DNA of 64,000 nt from Agrococcus sp. SL85 (GTDB lineage: Bacteria > Actinomycetota > Actinomycetes > Actinomycetales > Microbacteriaceae): contig NZ_CP113066.1 in assembly GCF_026625845.1 (NCBI RefSeq), forward strand, positions 1,550,001 through 1,614,000. Direction: 5' to 3'. Position 1 is the first letter of the stretch; every line of letters begins with the position of its first letter. Below are positions 47,481 to 55,627 of this stretch, in pieces. The notes below the pieces were generated by a model. It ran no database searches and was not told where the DNA came from. It worked only from the letters and a program-made list of their open reading frames with translations. The position numbers were made by a program, and so were the translations under genes.

Positions 47481-48437
47481 ATGCAGATCGGATACAAGCT
47501 CTTCGCCGAGGACACCGCACCGAAGGAGCTGATCCGCCGCGCCGTCGAGGCCGAGCGGGCGGGCTTCGACTTCGTCGAGATCAGCGACCACTTCCACCCC
47601 TGGCTGCCCGAGCACTCGCACTCCGGCTTCGCCTGGGCGATCCTCGCGGCGATCGCGGCGAAGACCGAGACGCTGCGCATCGCCACGGGCGTCACGTGCC
47701 CCTCGGTGCGCTACCACCCGGCGATCATCGCCCAGGCGGCCGCGACGCTGCAGATCATCTCCGACGGCCGCTTCACGCTCGGCGTGGGCTCGGGCGAGCG
47801 GCTCAGCGAGCGCATCGTGGGGCAGGGGTGGCCCGAGATCGGCGACCGCCACCGCCGCTTCCGGGAGGCGCTCGAGATCATCCGCCTCCTGTGGTCCGGG
47901 GGCACGCACTCCTACCGCGGCGAGTTCCTGCAGCTCTCGGACGCGCGGGTCTACGACCTGCCGGAGGTGCTGCCCGAGATCGTGGTGGCCGCGGGCGGCC
48001 CGCAGGCCGCGACGCTGGCCGCGGAGCTCGGCGACGGCATCTTCTCGACGGATCCGGACGCCTCGCTCGTCGAGGCGTGGACTGCGGCGGGCGGCAGCGG
48101 CCCCCGCTGGTGCGAGGTGCCCACCGCCTTCGCGCCCGACGCGCAGGCCGGCGCGGCGTCGGCCCACGGGCTCTTCCGCTTCGGCACGCTCGGCTGGAAG
48201 GTCAACGCCGAGCTGCCGGATCCGGCCGCCTTCGAGCAGGCGACCGCATCGGTGACGGTCGAGCAGATGGCGGACGCCTTCGCCTGCGGGCCTGACGTCG
48301 AGCGGCACCTGGAGGTCTTCGGGCAGTTCCGCGACGCGGGCTTCGACCACCTCGCGCTCATCGACGCGGGGCCCGACGCCGACGCGTCGATGGCCTTCTT
48401 CCGCGACGAGCTGCTGCCGAGGCTGCGCGCCGCCTGA
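47481..48437 (+). CDS. F420-dependent glucose-6-phosphate dehydrogenase-like LLM oxidoreductase
   Basis: 318 residues. The sequence follows mycobacterial FGD1 closely: SDHFHPW gives H37 and W41 (H40 and W44 in FGD1) and GVGSGE gives E106 (E109 there). Other shared stretches are RYHPAIIAQA, FTLGVGSGE, LWSGG and IYDLP-like. The Lys expected after GDGF.TSGK in FGD1's phosphate pocket is replaced by a PD pair (GDGIFSTDPD), so the substrate may not be glucose-6-phosphate. Neighbouring gnd and lactonase still point to a hexose or hexose-phosphate oxidation. F420 use requires fbi genes elsewhere. Confidence 0.88.
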   Translation: MQIGYKLFAEDTAPKELIRRAVEAERAGFDFVEISDHFHPWLPEHSHSGFAWAILAAIAAKTETLRIATGVTCPSVRYHPAIIAQAAATLQIISDGRFTLGVGSGERLSERIVGQGWPEIGDRHRRFREALEIIRLLWSGGTHSYRGEFLQLSDARVYDLPEVLPEIVVAAGGPQAATLAAELGDGIFSTDPDASLVEAWTAAGGSGPRWCEVPTAFAPDAQAGAASAHGLFRFGTLGWKVNAELPDPAAFEQATASVTVEQMADAFACGPDVERHLEVFGQFRDAGFDHLALIDAGPDADASMAFFRDELLPRLRAA

Positions 48438-48447
48438 GGCGCCGAGG

Positions 48448-48482
48448 CGCGCCGCGCCCGCCGACCCGAGCGGCGCGGCGCG
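48448..48482. terminator. Hairpin after the LLM oxidoreductase
   Basis: An 11-bp perfect stem (48448-48458 with 48472-48482) ends the first transcription unit before the gluconate operon. Confidence 0.75.
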
Positions 48483-48538
48483 TCGCCCAGCGGGCACGCG
48501 ACCGCGGCTAGCCTGGTATCTGACAAGGGAGTGCACCC

Positions 48539-49591
48539 ATGCCAGAGAGCCTGCAGGTCGCCGTCGCCGTGAGCATCGACGACGCGTCCGCCGACCGCAT
48601 CCGCGAGCTGGAGCCCCGCGTCGAGCTGCTGCGCGATCCCGCGCTCACCGCGCCGTGGCGGTGGGACGGCGACTGGGAGGGCGATCCCGGCTTCCGCAGG
48701 AGCCCCGCGCAGCAGGATGCCTTCGACGCGATGCTCGCCCGGGCCGACGCGATCTTCGGGATCCCTGACGTCAGCCCCGCCGCGCTCGCCCGCGCCGTGC
48801 GCGGCAGCGAGCGCCTCCGCTGGGTGCACACGACCGCGGCGGGCGGCGGCGGCCAGGTGAAGCAGGCCGAGCTCGCCCAGGCCGAGCTCGAGCGCGTCGT
48901 CGTCACGACGAGCGCGGGCATGCACGCCTCCACCCTCGCCGAGTGGGCGCTCCTCGGGGTGCTCGCGGGAGCGAAGGGCCTCCGGGAGCTCGAGGCCGAC
49001 CAGGCCGCGCGACGATGGGGCGACGGCCGCCGCATCATGCGCCACGTGAGCGAGATGACCGTGCTCGTCGTCGGCCTCGGCGGCATCGGGAAGGTCGTCG
49101 CCGAGCGCCTCGACGCCCTCGGCGCCACGGTGTGGGGCACGACGCGCAGCGGCGAGCCTGTCGACCACGTGCACCGGCTCGTGCCGATCGGCGAGCTCGC
49201 GGCCGCCGCCGCGCAGGTCGACGCGATCGTCGTCACGCTCCCCGGCACCGCGCGCACCGAGGGCCTCGTGGGCGCCGAGGTGCTCGGCGCCGTGCAGCAG
49301 GGCACGATCCTCGTGAACGTGGGCCGCGGCACCGTCGTCGACGAGGACGCCCTGCTCGAGGCGCTCGACGCCGGCCGCGTCGGCTTCGCGGCGCTCGACG
49401 TCACCGCCGTCGAGCCGCTGCCCCAGGCGTCGCGCCTGTGGGAGCACCCGAGCGTCCTCATCAGCCCGCACACCGCGGCGCTCTCGCGCCAGGAGCCGCG
49501 CCGCATCGCCGAGCTGTTCGCCGCGAACGCGACGCGCCTGCTCGACGGCGAGCCGCTCGAGAACGTCATGTCGACGAAGGAGTTCTACTGA
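48539..49591 (+). CDS. D-isomer-specific 2-hydroxyacid dehydrogenase
   Basis: 350 residues. The Rossmann motif is VVGLGGIGKVVAERL, and the catalytic triad is Arg in NVGRGTVVDEDAL, Glu in VEPLPQ and His in SPHTAAL. The N-terminal substrate domain is unusually acidic and has RWDGDWEGDPGF. Reduction of 2-ketogluconate to gluconate is the likeliest role from context. ATG 48539 has AAGGGAGTG 6 nt upstream. It starts the gluconate/idonate operon; its TGA overlaps the next ATG. Confidence 0.87.
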   Translation: MPESLQVAVAVSIDDASADRIRELEPRVELLRDPALTAPWRWDGDWEGDPGFRRSPAQQDAFDAMLARADAIFGIPDVSPAALARAVRGSERLRWVHTTAAGGGGQVKQAELAQAELERVVVTTSAGMHASTLAEWALLGVLAGAKGLRELEADQAARRWGDGRRIMRHVSEMTVLVVGLGGIGKVVAERLDALGATVWGTTRSGEPVDHVHRLVPIGELAAAAAQVDAIVVTLPGTARTEGLVGAEVLGAVQQGTILVNVGRGTVVDEDALLEALDAGRVGFAALDVTAVEPLPQASRLWEHPSVLISPHTAALSRQEPRRIAELFAANATRLLDGEPLENVMSTKEFY

Positions 49592-50367
49592 TGGGCGCGG
49601 GCTCCGCCCTCTTCGACCTCGCAGGCCGCGTCGCGCTCGTCACGGGCTCGAGCCAGGGCATCGGCCGCGCGCTCGCGCAGGGCCTCGCCGAGGCCGGCGC
49701 GACCGTCGTCGTGCACGGCCGCGACGCCGCGAAGGCGCAGCGCGCCGCCGACGGGATCAGCGCGTCGACCGGCGTCCAGGCGCACGCCATCACGTTCGAC
49801 GTGACGGACGCCGCGGCGGTCGACGCCGGGATCGCCGAGCTCGAGGGGCGGCTGGGAACCCCTGACGTCCTCGTGAACAACGCCGGCATCCAGCGCCGCG
49901 CGCCCATCGCGGAGTTCGCCGACGACGACTGGCACGACCTCGTCGCCACGAACCTCACGAGCGCCTTCCTGCTCTCGCGCCGCGTCGCGCGCGGCATGAT
50001 CGCGCGCGGCACGGGCCGGATCGTCTCGATCGGCTCGGTGCAGTCGCAGCTCGCGCGTCCCTCCATCGCCCCCTACTCGGCGACGAAGGGGGCGATCGTC
50101 ATGCTCACCAAGGGCCTCTGCGCCGACCTGGCGCCGCACGGCATCACGGCCAACGCGATCGCGCCGGGATACTTCGCCACCGAGCTCACGGCGCCGCTCG
50201 TCGCCGACGAGCAGTTCTCGGCGTGGGTCCGCGGACGCACGCCCGCGGGCCGCTGGGGCGACGTGCGCGACCTCGTCGGCGCGCTCGTCTTCCTCTCGTC
50301 GGACGCGTCGGCGTTCGTCAACGGCCAGACCCTCTACGTCGACGGCGGCATGACCGCGGTCGTCTGA
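49591..50367 (+). CDS. idnO: SDR oxidoreductase, gluconate 5-dehydrogenase-like
   Basis: 258 residues. Classical SDR motifs: VTGSSQGIGRALA, NNAGIQRRAP, catalytic Ser in SIGSVQSQ, YSATKGAIVML and APGYFATELT. NNAGIQRR is typical of gluconate 5-dehydrogenases (IdnO), which interconvert 5-ketogluconate and gluconate. The ATG at 49591 shares a base with the preceding stop. The idonate dehydrogenase and gluconokinase genes that follow support this assignment. Confidence 0.88.
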   Translation: MGAGSALFDLAGRVALVTGSSQGIGRALAQGLAEAGATVVVHGRDAAKAQRAADGISASTGVQAHAITFDVTDAAAVDAGIAELEGRLGTPDVLVNNAGIQRRAPIAEFADDDWHDLVATNLTSAFLLSRRVARGMIARGTGRIVSIGSVQSQLARPSIAPYSATKGAIVMLTKGLCADLAPHGITANAIAPGYFATELTAPLVADEQFSAWVRGRTPAGRWGDVRDLVGALVFLSSDASAFVNGQTLYVDGGMTAVV

Positions 50368-50442
50368 CCCCGCCGCGCGCCCACCCGGGCGCATAGGCTC
50401 GAGCAGGGCGCCGCGGACGGCGCGCCCACGGAAGGACGAGGC

Positions 50443-51498
50443 ATGACCGCCGCGCAGCTGCCCAACCTCGGGATCGTCGCGCACGCGAAGGACGACGTGC
50501 GCGTCGAGGTCCTGCCCGAGCCCGCGCCGGCGCGCGACGAGGCGGTCGTCGCGATCCGCTACGGCGGCGTCTGCGGCTCCGACCTCCACTACTGGCGCCA
50601 CGGCGCGGCGGGGGAGTCGATCCTGCGCGAGCCGATGGTGCTCGGCCACGAGGTGGTCGGCACGGTGCTGCGCGCCGCCGCCGACGGCTCCGGCCCCGCC
50701 GAGGGCACCGCGGTCGCCGTGCACCCGGCGACGCCGATCGACGACGGCTCCGCCCCGTTCCCCGCGGACCGCCCGAACCTCAGCCCCGCGGGCACCTACC
50801 TGGGCTCCGCCGCGCGCGTGCCGCACACCGCGGGTGCCTTCGCTCGCCGCGTCGCGCTGCCGAGCCGCATGCTGCGCGCGCTGCCGCAGGGCCTGGGCCT
50901 CCGCACGGCCGCCCTCGTCGAGCCCGCCGCCGTCGCCTGGCACGGCATGGGCCGCGCGGGCGACGTCGCAGGCAGACGGGTGCTCGTCATCGGCTCGGGG
51001 CCCATCGGCGCGCTCGCGGTCGCCGTCGCCGTGCACCACGGCGCCGCAGAGGTCATCGCGACCGACCTCCACGACCTGCCCCGCGAGATCGCGGCGAGGG
51101 TGGGCGCGTCCCGCACGATCGACGCGCGCGACGAGGAGGCCATCGCGGCCGTGCACGCCGACGTCGTCATCGAGTCGTCCGGCACGGTCCTGGGCCTCGC
51201 GAGCGCCATCCGCGGCGCCGTCCGCGGCGGCACGGTGGTGATGCTCGGCCTGCAGCGCTCGGGCGAGGTGCCCGTGCTCGCCTCGCTCGCGATCACCCGC
51301 GAGCTCACGCTCGTCGGCTCGTTCCGCTTCCACGACGAGATCGACGACGTCATCGCCGCCCTCGCAGACGGCTCCCTCGCCGCCGACCCCGTCATCACCC
51401 ATGTCGCACCCGTCGACGACGCGCTCGAGGCCTTCGCCACCGCCGGCGACGCGAGCGCCTCGTCGAAGGTGCTCATCGACCTCCAGGAGGCATCATGA
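50443..51498 (+). CDS. idnD: L-idonate 5-dehydrogenase-like zinc alcohol dehydrogenase
   Basis: 351 residues. Medium-chain dehydrogenase with the catalytic-zinc motifs GVCGSDLHYWRHG and GHEVVGTV and the Rossmann motif VLVIGSGPIGALAVAVAV. The usual four-cysteine structural-zinc loop is missing: the region after VAVHPATP has no Cys. Sequence resembles IdnD, which oxidises L-idonate to 5-ketogluconate. ATG 50443 has AAGGACGAGG upstream. It is coupled to gntK by an ATGA overlap. Confidence 0.85.
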   Translation: MTAAQLPNLGIVAHAKDDVRVEVLPEPAPARDEAVVAIRYGGVCGSDLHYWRHGAAGESILREPMVLGHEVVGTVLRAAADGSGPAEGTAVAVHPATPIDDGSAPFPADRPNLSPAGTYLGSAARVPHTAGAFARRVALPSRMLRALPQGLGLRTAALVEPAAVAWHGMGRAGDVAGRRVLVIGSGPIGALAVAVAVHHGAAEVIATDLHDLPREIAARVGASRTIDARDEEAIAAVHADVVIESSGTVLGLASAIRGAVRGGTVVMLGLQRSGEVPVLASLAITRELTLVGSFRFHDEIDDVIAALADGSLAADPVITHVAPVDDALEAFATAGDASASSKVLIDLQEAS

Positions 51499-52091
51499 CC
51501 GAGCTGCGCTACCCGCCGATGATCATCATGGGCGTGCAGGGCTCCGGCAAGTCGACGATCGGCGCGGCCCTCGCCGAGCGGCTGAACATCGACTTCATCG
51601 ACGGCGACGACCTGCATCCGAAGGCCAACAAGGACAAGATGGCCGCCGGCCACCCGCTCACCGACGAGGACCGCGTGCCGTGGCTCAAGGTGATCGGCGA
51701 GACGATCGCCGAGGGCCGCCGCGAGGGCCGCATCACGATCGTCGCGTGCTCGGCGCTGAAGCGCTGGTACCGCGAGCTGCTGCGGTCGAGCGACGCCGAC
51801 CTCGTCTTCGTGCACCTCTCGGGCGAGCAGGCGCTGCTGGCCGACCGGCTCGCGCACCGCGACCACGAGTTCATGCCGACGACGCTGCTCGACAGCCAGA
51901 TCGAGACGCTCGAGCCGCTCGCCGAGCACGAGCGCGGCATCGTCATCGCGATCGAGCAGAGCCCCGCGGCGATCGTCGACGAGGTCACGCGCATCCTCAT
52001 GGCGCGCGCCGCCGGGCGTGCGGTCGAGCCCGCCGCGGGCGCGACGCTCACCGGCGCGATCGACCTGCCCCGCGAGCCCCGCGGGGACTGA
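51495..52091 (+). CDS. gntK: Gluconokinase
   Basis: 198 residues. The P-loop GVQGSGKST is followed by the family motif IDGDDLHPKANKDKMAAGHPLTDEDR and VACSALKRWYRE. It phosphorylates gluconate to 6-phosphogluconate, the substrate of gnd. The last 30 residues are not conserved in the family. The ATG overlaps the idnD TGA. Downstream is the permease gene. Confidence 0.95.
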   Translation: MTELRYPPMIIMGVQGSGKSTIGAALAERLNIDFIDGDDLHPKANKDKMAAGHPLTDEDRVPWLKVIGETIAEGRREGRITIVACSALKRWYRELLRSSDADLVFVHLSGEQALLADRLAHRDHEFMPTTLLDSQIETLEPLAEHERGIVIAIEQSPAAIVDEVTRILMARAAGRAVEPAAGATLTGAIDLPREPRGD

Positions 52092-52171
52092 CCCGACCAT
52101 CCCCCGGGCGTCGGCGCCGCGCGCCGCCGCTCACCCATCCCTGCACACGCACAGACACAGGAGTCACGACC

Positions 52172-53581
52172 ATGGATGACCTCGTCCTCACCTGGGACCT
52201 CGGCACCGGAGGGCTGCTGCTGCTCGCGGCGGGCGCGATCGCGCTCCTCCTCGTGCTCATCATGGCCTTCCGGATCCACGCGTTCGTCGCGCTGATGATC
52301 ACGAGCCTGCTCACCGCCATCGCGGCGGGCATCCCGTTCGACCGCCTGCTCGAGGCGATCGCGTTCGGCTTCAACCCCACCCTCGGCAACGTCATGCTGC
52401 TCGTCGCGCTCGGCGCGATGCTCGGCCGCATGATCGAGGTCTCCGGCGGCGCGCGGGTGCTCACCGACAAGCTCATCGAGCGCTTCGGCGAGCAGCGGGC
52501 GGCGATGGCCGTCGGCGTCGCGAGCCTCCTCATGGGCTTCCCGATCTTCTTCGACGCGGGCCTCGTCGTGATGATGCCGATCATCTACGCCGTCGCGCGT
52601 CGCCTCGGCGGCTCGCTCCTCACCGTGGCCTTCCCGGCTGCGCTCGCCTTCTCGTCGATGCACATCTTCGTGCCGCCGCACCCCGGGCCCGTCTCGGCCT
52701 CGGCGATCCTCGGCGCGGACGTGGGCCTCGTGCTCCTCCTCGGCCTCGTCGTCGCGATCCCCGTCTGGTACCTCGTGGGCGTGCTCTTCGGTGGCTGGGT
52801 CGGCCGCCGCTACGACATCCGCGTGCCCGACCTGCTCTCCGGCTCGAAGGACGAGTACGAGGAGATGGAGTCGAACCCCTCGTTCGGCCGCATCCTCTTC
52901 CTCCTGCTGCTGCCGCTGTTCCTCATCCTGCTGAACACGGGCCTCAACATGTACGCGTCGACGACCGAGGACGCGGACGCGTTCAAGGCCGAGCCCGTGG
53001 TGGCGGCGCTGCGCCTCCTCGGCGAGACGCCCGTCGCGCTCCTCATCACCGTCGTCATCTCGTTCTGGCTGCTCGGCTGGGGCATGGGCAAGCGCGGCTC
53101 CCTCGTCGACAAGGTCGCCGACAGCGCCCTCGGGCCCATCGCCTCCGTCGTGCTCGTCACGGGCGCCGGCGGCATGTTCGGCGGCGTGCTGCGCGTCACG
53201 GGCATCGGCACCGCGATCGCCGACTCGCTGAACGCGATCGGCATGCCGGTGATCCTCGCGGCCTTCCTCATCTCGCAGATCGTCCGCATCGCGCAGGGCT
53301 CGGCCACGGTCGCGCTCACGACGGCCGCCTCGCTCATGGCGGGCGTCGTCGCGCAGGGCGACTTCAACCCGGTGCAGATCGCGGCGATCGTGCTCGCGAC
53401 GGCGGCCGGATCGGTGGGCTTCAGCCACGTCAACGACTCCGGCTTCTGGCTCGTGAGCCGCTTCTTCGGCCTCGACGTCGCGACGACGCTGAAGACGTGG
53501 ACGGTGGCGCAGGGCCTCATGGCGATCGTCGGCTTCGCGATCTCGGTCGCGATCTACCTCGTGGGCGGCCTCCTGGGCTAG
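52172..53581 (+). CDS. Gluconate:H+ symporter, GntP family
   Basis: 469 residues with about twelve membrane helices, typical for GntP. Diagnostic stretches are FGFNPTLGNVMLLVALGAMLG, MGFPIFFDAGLVVMMPI, SSMHIFVPPHPGPVSA and QGSATVALTTAASL. It brings gluconate or idonate into the cell for the kinase and dehydrogenases encoded upstream. ATG 52172 has AGGAG 9 nt upstream. A terminator hairpin at 53622 ends the operon. Confidence 0.95.
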   Translation: MDDLVLTWDLGTGGLLLLAAGAIALLLVLIMAFRIHAFVALMITSLLTAIAAGIPFDRLLEAIAFGFNPTLGNVMLLVALGAMLGRMIEVSGGARVLTDKLIERFGEQRAAMAVGVASLLMGFPIFFDAGLVVMMPIIYAVARRLGGSLLTVAFPAALAFSSMHIFVPPHPGPVSASAILGADVGLVLLLGLVVAIPVWYLVGVLFGGWVGRRYDIRVPDLLSGSKDEYEEMESNPSFGRILFLLLLPLFLILLNTGLNMYASTTEDADAFKAEPVVAALRLLGETPVALLITVVISFWLLGWGMGKRGSLVDKVADSALGPIASVVLVTGAGGMFGGVLRVTGIGTAIADSLNAIGMPVILAAFLISQIVRIAQGSATVALTTAASLMAGVVAQGDFNPVQIAAIVLATAAGSVGFSHVNDSGFWLVSRFFGLDVATTLKTWTVAQGLMAIVGFAISVAIYLVGGLLG

Positions 53582-53621
53582 CGCCGGCCGTCGGTCGAGG
53601 CGCGCGCGGCGCAGTCGCTCG

Positions 53622-53659
53622 CGCCACGAGGTCCGCTCCGGCGACGGGGCCTCGTGGCG
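53622..53659 (+). terminator. Hairpins after gntP
   Basis: A 10-bp stem (53622-53631 with 53650-53659), followed by a second short hairpin (GATCCC-TGC-GGGATC, 53663-53677). The remainder up to 53839 looks like the untranslated leader of rplY, with a possible TAGCAT -10 at 53705-53710. Confidence 0.6.
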
Positions 53660-53839
53660 GCTGATCCCTGCGGGATCGGCCTCCTCGACCGGCGGTTCGC
53701 CTGCTAGCATCGGAGGCTGAACTTCGGCGAGGGATGCACCGCATCCGTGATCGACGCAGTGGCAGCACGGGGCCCGTCCTCACGCGTCAGCGTTCGAGTC
53801 GACATCATCAACAGGCCGGCTGGCCGCAGGAGAAGCACC

Positions 53840-54487
53840 ATGAGCACCGACGACAACAAGCTCCAGACCGAGATCCGCGAGAGCTTCGGCAAGGGCGCCG
53901 CCCGCAAGCTGCGCGCCGTGGGCAAGGTCCCCGCCGTCCTCTACGGCCACGGGTCGGAGCCCCAGCACCTCACCGTGAACGCGCACGACGTGTTCATGCT
54001 CGTCCGCAAGGCGAACGCGATCATCGACCTCCAGATCGAGGGCAAGAGCCAGCTCGCGCTCGTCAAGGACGTGCAGCGCAACCCGGTCATGATGGGCGTC
54101 ACCGCCATCGAGCACCTCGACCTCGTCATCGTCCGCCGCGGCGAGAAGGTCACGGTCGACGTGCCCGTGCACGTCGAGGGCGAGCCCGTCTCGGGCTTCA
54201 TCGCCATCCAGGACGCCACGACGGTCTCGGTCGAGGTCGAGGCGCTCCACATCCCCGAGTCCTTCACGGTCTCGGTCGAGGGCCTCGAGGACGGCGCGCG
54301 CATCCTCGCCTCGGAGATCGAGCTGCCCAAGGGCGCCGAGCTCCTCACCGACGGCGAGACGCTCGTCGTCTCGGTCCAGGAGCCCCAGCTGGCCGAGGAG
54401 GACGAGGAGGCCGAGGAGGCCGAGGGCGAGGAGTCCGAGGAGGGCGCCGAGGGCGACGAGGCCACCGAGGGCGACTCGGCCGAGTAG
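53840..54487 (+). CDS. rplY: 50S ribosomal protein L25/general stress protein Ctc
   Basis: 215 residues, the two-domain Ctc form: an N-terminal L25 domain (RESFGKGAARKLRAVGKVPAVLYGHG), a TL5-type C-terminal beta domain and a highly acidic tail of about 35 residues (EEDEEAEEAEGEE). It binds 5S rRNA in the large subunit. ATG 53840 has AGGAGA 7 nt upstream. The gene leads the rplY-pth pair typical of actinobacteria. Confidence 0.96.
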   Translation: MSTDDNKLQTEIRESFGKGAARKLRAVGKVPAVLYGHGSEPQHLTVNAHDVFMLVRKANAIIDLQIEGKSQLALVKDVQRNPVMMGVTAIEHLDLVIVRRGEKVTVDVPVHVEGEPVSGFIAIQDATTVSVEVEALHIPESFTVSVEGLEDGARILASEIELPKGAELLTDGETLVVSVQEPQLAEEDEEAEEAEGEESEEGAEGDEATEGDSAE

Positions 54488-54505
54488 TCCCCAGGACCTT
54501 CCGCG

Positions 54506-55084
54506 GTGGCGGACACGTGGCTCGTGGTCGGGCTCGGGAATCCCGGGCCCGACTACGAGCGCACGCGCCACAACATCGGCCGCATGGTGCTCGTCGAGCT
54601 CGAGCGCCGCGCCGGCGCGAGCCCCAAGCGGCACGGCCGCGCCGAGGCGCTCGTCGCCGAGTCGCGCATCGTCGGCGGCCCGAAGGTCGTGACGGCCTTC
54701 CCCACGACCTACATGAACCGCTCGGGCGGCCCGACCGCGAAGCTCATGGACTGGTACGGCGTCGAGCCCGACCACGTGATCGTGCTGCACGACGAGCTCG
54801 ACCTGCCGCTGGGCGAGATCCGGCTGAAGCAGGGCGGCGGGCACGGCGGCCACAACGGCATGCGCGACATCATCGCCGCGCGCGGGCCCGAGGTGCTGCG
54901 GGTGCGGCTCGGCATCGGCAGGCCCCCGGGCCGCCAGGACGCCGCCGACTTCGTGCTGAAGCCCTTCGCCAAGGCCGAGCAGGGCGAGGTCGACCTGATG
55001 GTCCAGCTCGGCGCCGACGCCGTCGAGCGGATCATCGCCGAGGGCTTCCTCGCCGCGCAGCAGCGCATCCACGCCCCCTCCTGA
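54506..55084 (+). CDS. pth: Peptidyl-tRNA hydrolase
   Basis: 192 residues. It frees tRNA from stalled peptidyl-tRNA in the cytoplasm. Visible catalytic elements are the Asn in GLGNPGPDYERTRHNIG, the His in RHNIG, and Asp in LHDELDLP; GGGHGGHNGMRDI is the classic family motif. GTG 54506 has AGGA upstream. It follows rplY by 18 nt and is followed by mfd through the lipoprotein gene. Confidence 0.97.
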   Translation: MADTWLVVGLGNPGPDYERTRHNIGRMVLVELERRAGASPKRHGRAEALVAESRIVGGPKVVTAFPTTYMNRSGGPTAKLMDWYGVEPDHVIVLHDELDLPLGEIRLKQGGGHGGHNGMRDIIAARGPEVLRVRLGIGRPPGRQDAADFVLKPFAKAEQGEVDLMVQLGADAVERIIAEGFLAAQQRIHAPS

Positions 55085-55153
55085 GGGGCGCAGCGCGGGA
55101 CGGCCACGGGGTCGCCGCCGCTAGCATGGAAAGCCGAGACGGAGGAGGGCGCC

Positions 55154-55627
55154 GTGCGCCGAACGACCACGCGGATCGCCGCGGTCATCGCTGCGAGCCT
55201 GCTGCTCGCCGGTTGCGCGTCGACCGAGCCGGAGCCCACGCAGCCCGCAGGGCCCAACGGCTACGCGCTGGCGGCGGGCTTCCCCGACGGCCACAACCTC
55301 TGGTATGACGTCGGCGACGAGACGGGGCTCACCGACCTGATCCTCGAGGACTCCGCCGGACGCGCGATCACCTCGTGCCTCGGCAACGGGCCGCTGCTGT
55401 GCGTCGCCGGTCCCGACGATGCGTACGGCGTGCTCGTGATCGCCCCTGAGGGTGCGGAGCGCGCGGTCATGACGTGGTTCGGCCAGGAGGTGGAGCTCAC
55501 GCGCGGCGAGGGGCCCGCCGAGGGGCAGCCCCCGGTCTTCGGCGGCGTCATGCCGCCGTTCTCGAACTCCGACGGCTACAGCCTCGAGGTCTTCGACGGC
55601 GCCGGCGCCGTCGTCATGACCTCGTGA
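55154..55627 (+). CDS. Small lipoprotein, function unknown
   Basis: 157 residues from GTG 55154, which has GACGGAGGAGGG at 55138-55149. The basic N-terminus and hydrophobic core end in the lipobox LLAGC, so it should be diacylglyceryl-modified at that Cys and displayed outside. The mature part is Gly/Asp-rich with one cysteine pair (TSCLGNGPLLC). No family recognised. Its TGA overlaps the mfd GTG start, an unusual coupling of a lipoprotein to a repair helicase. Confidence 0.85.
   Translation: MRRTTTRIAAVIAASLLLAGCASTEPEPTQPAGPNGYALAAGFPDGHNLWYDVGDETGLTDLILEDSAGRAITSCLGNGPLLCVAGPDDAYGVLVIAPEGAERAVMTWFGQEVELTRGEGPAEGQPPVFGGVMPPFSNSDGYSLEVFDGAGAVVMTS

Noticed and set aside
54506..54508. A possible upstream start for pth
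   Set aside because: Upstream codons overlap the rplY acidic tail; the GTG at 54506 begins the family N-terminus directly.
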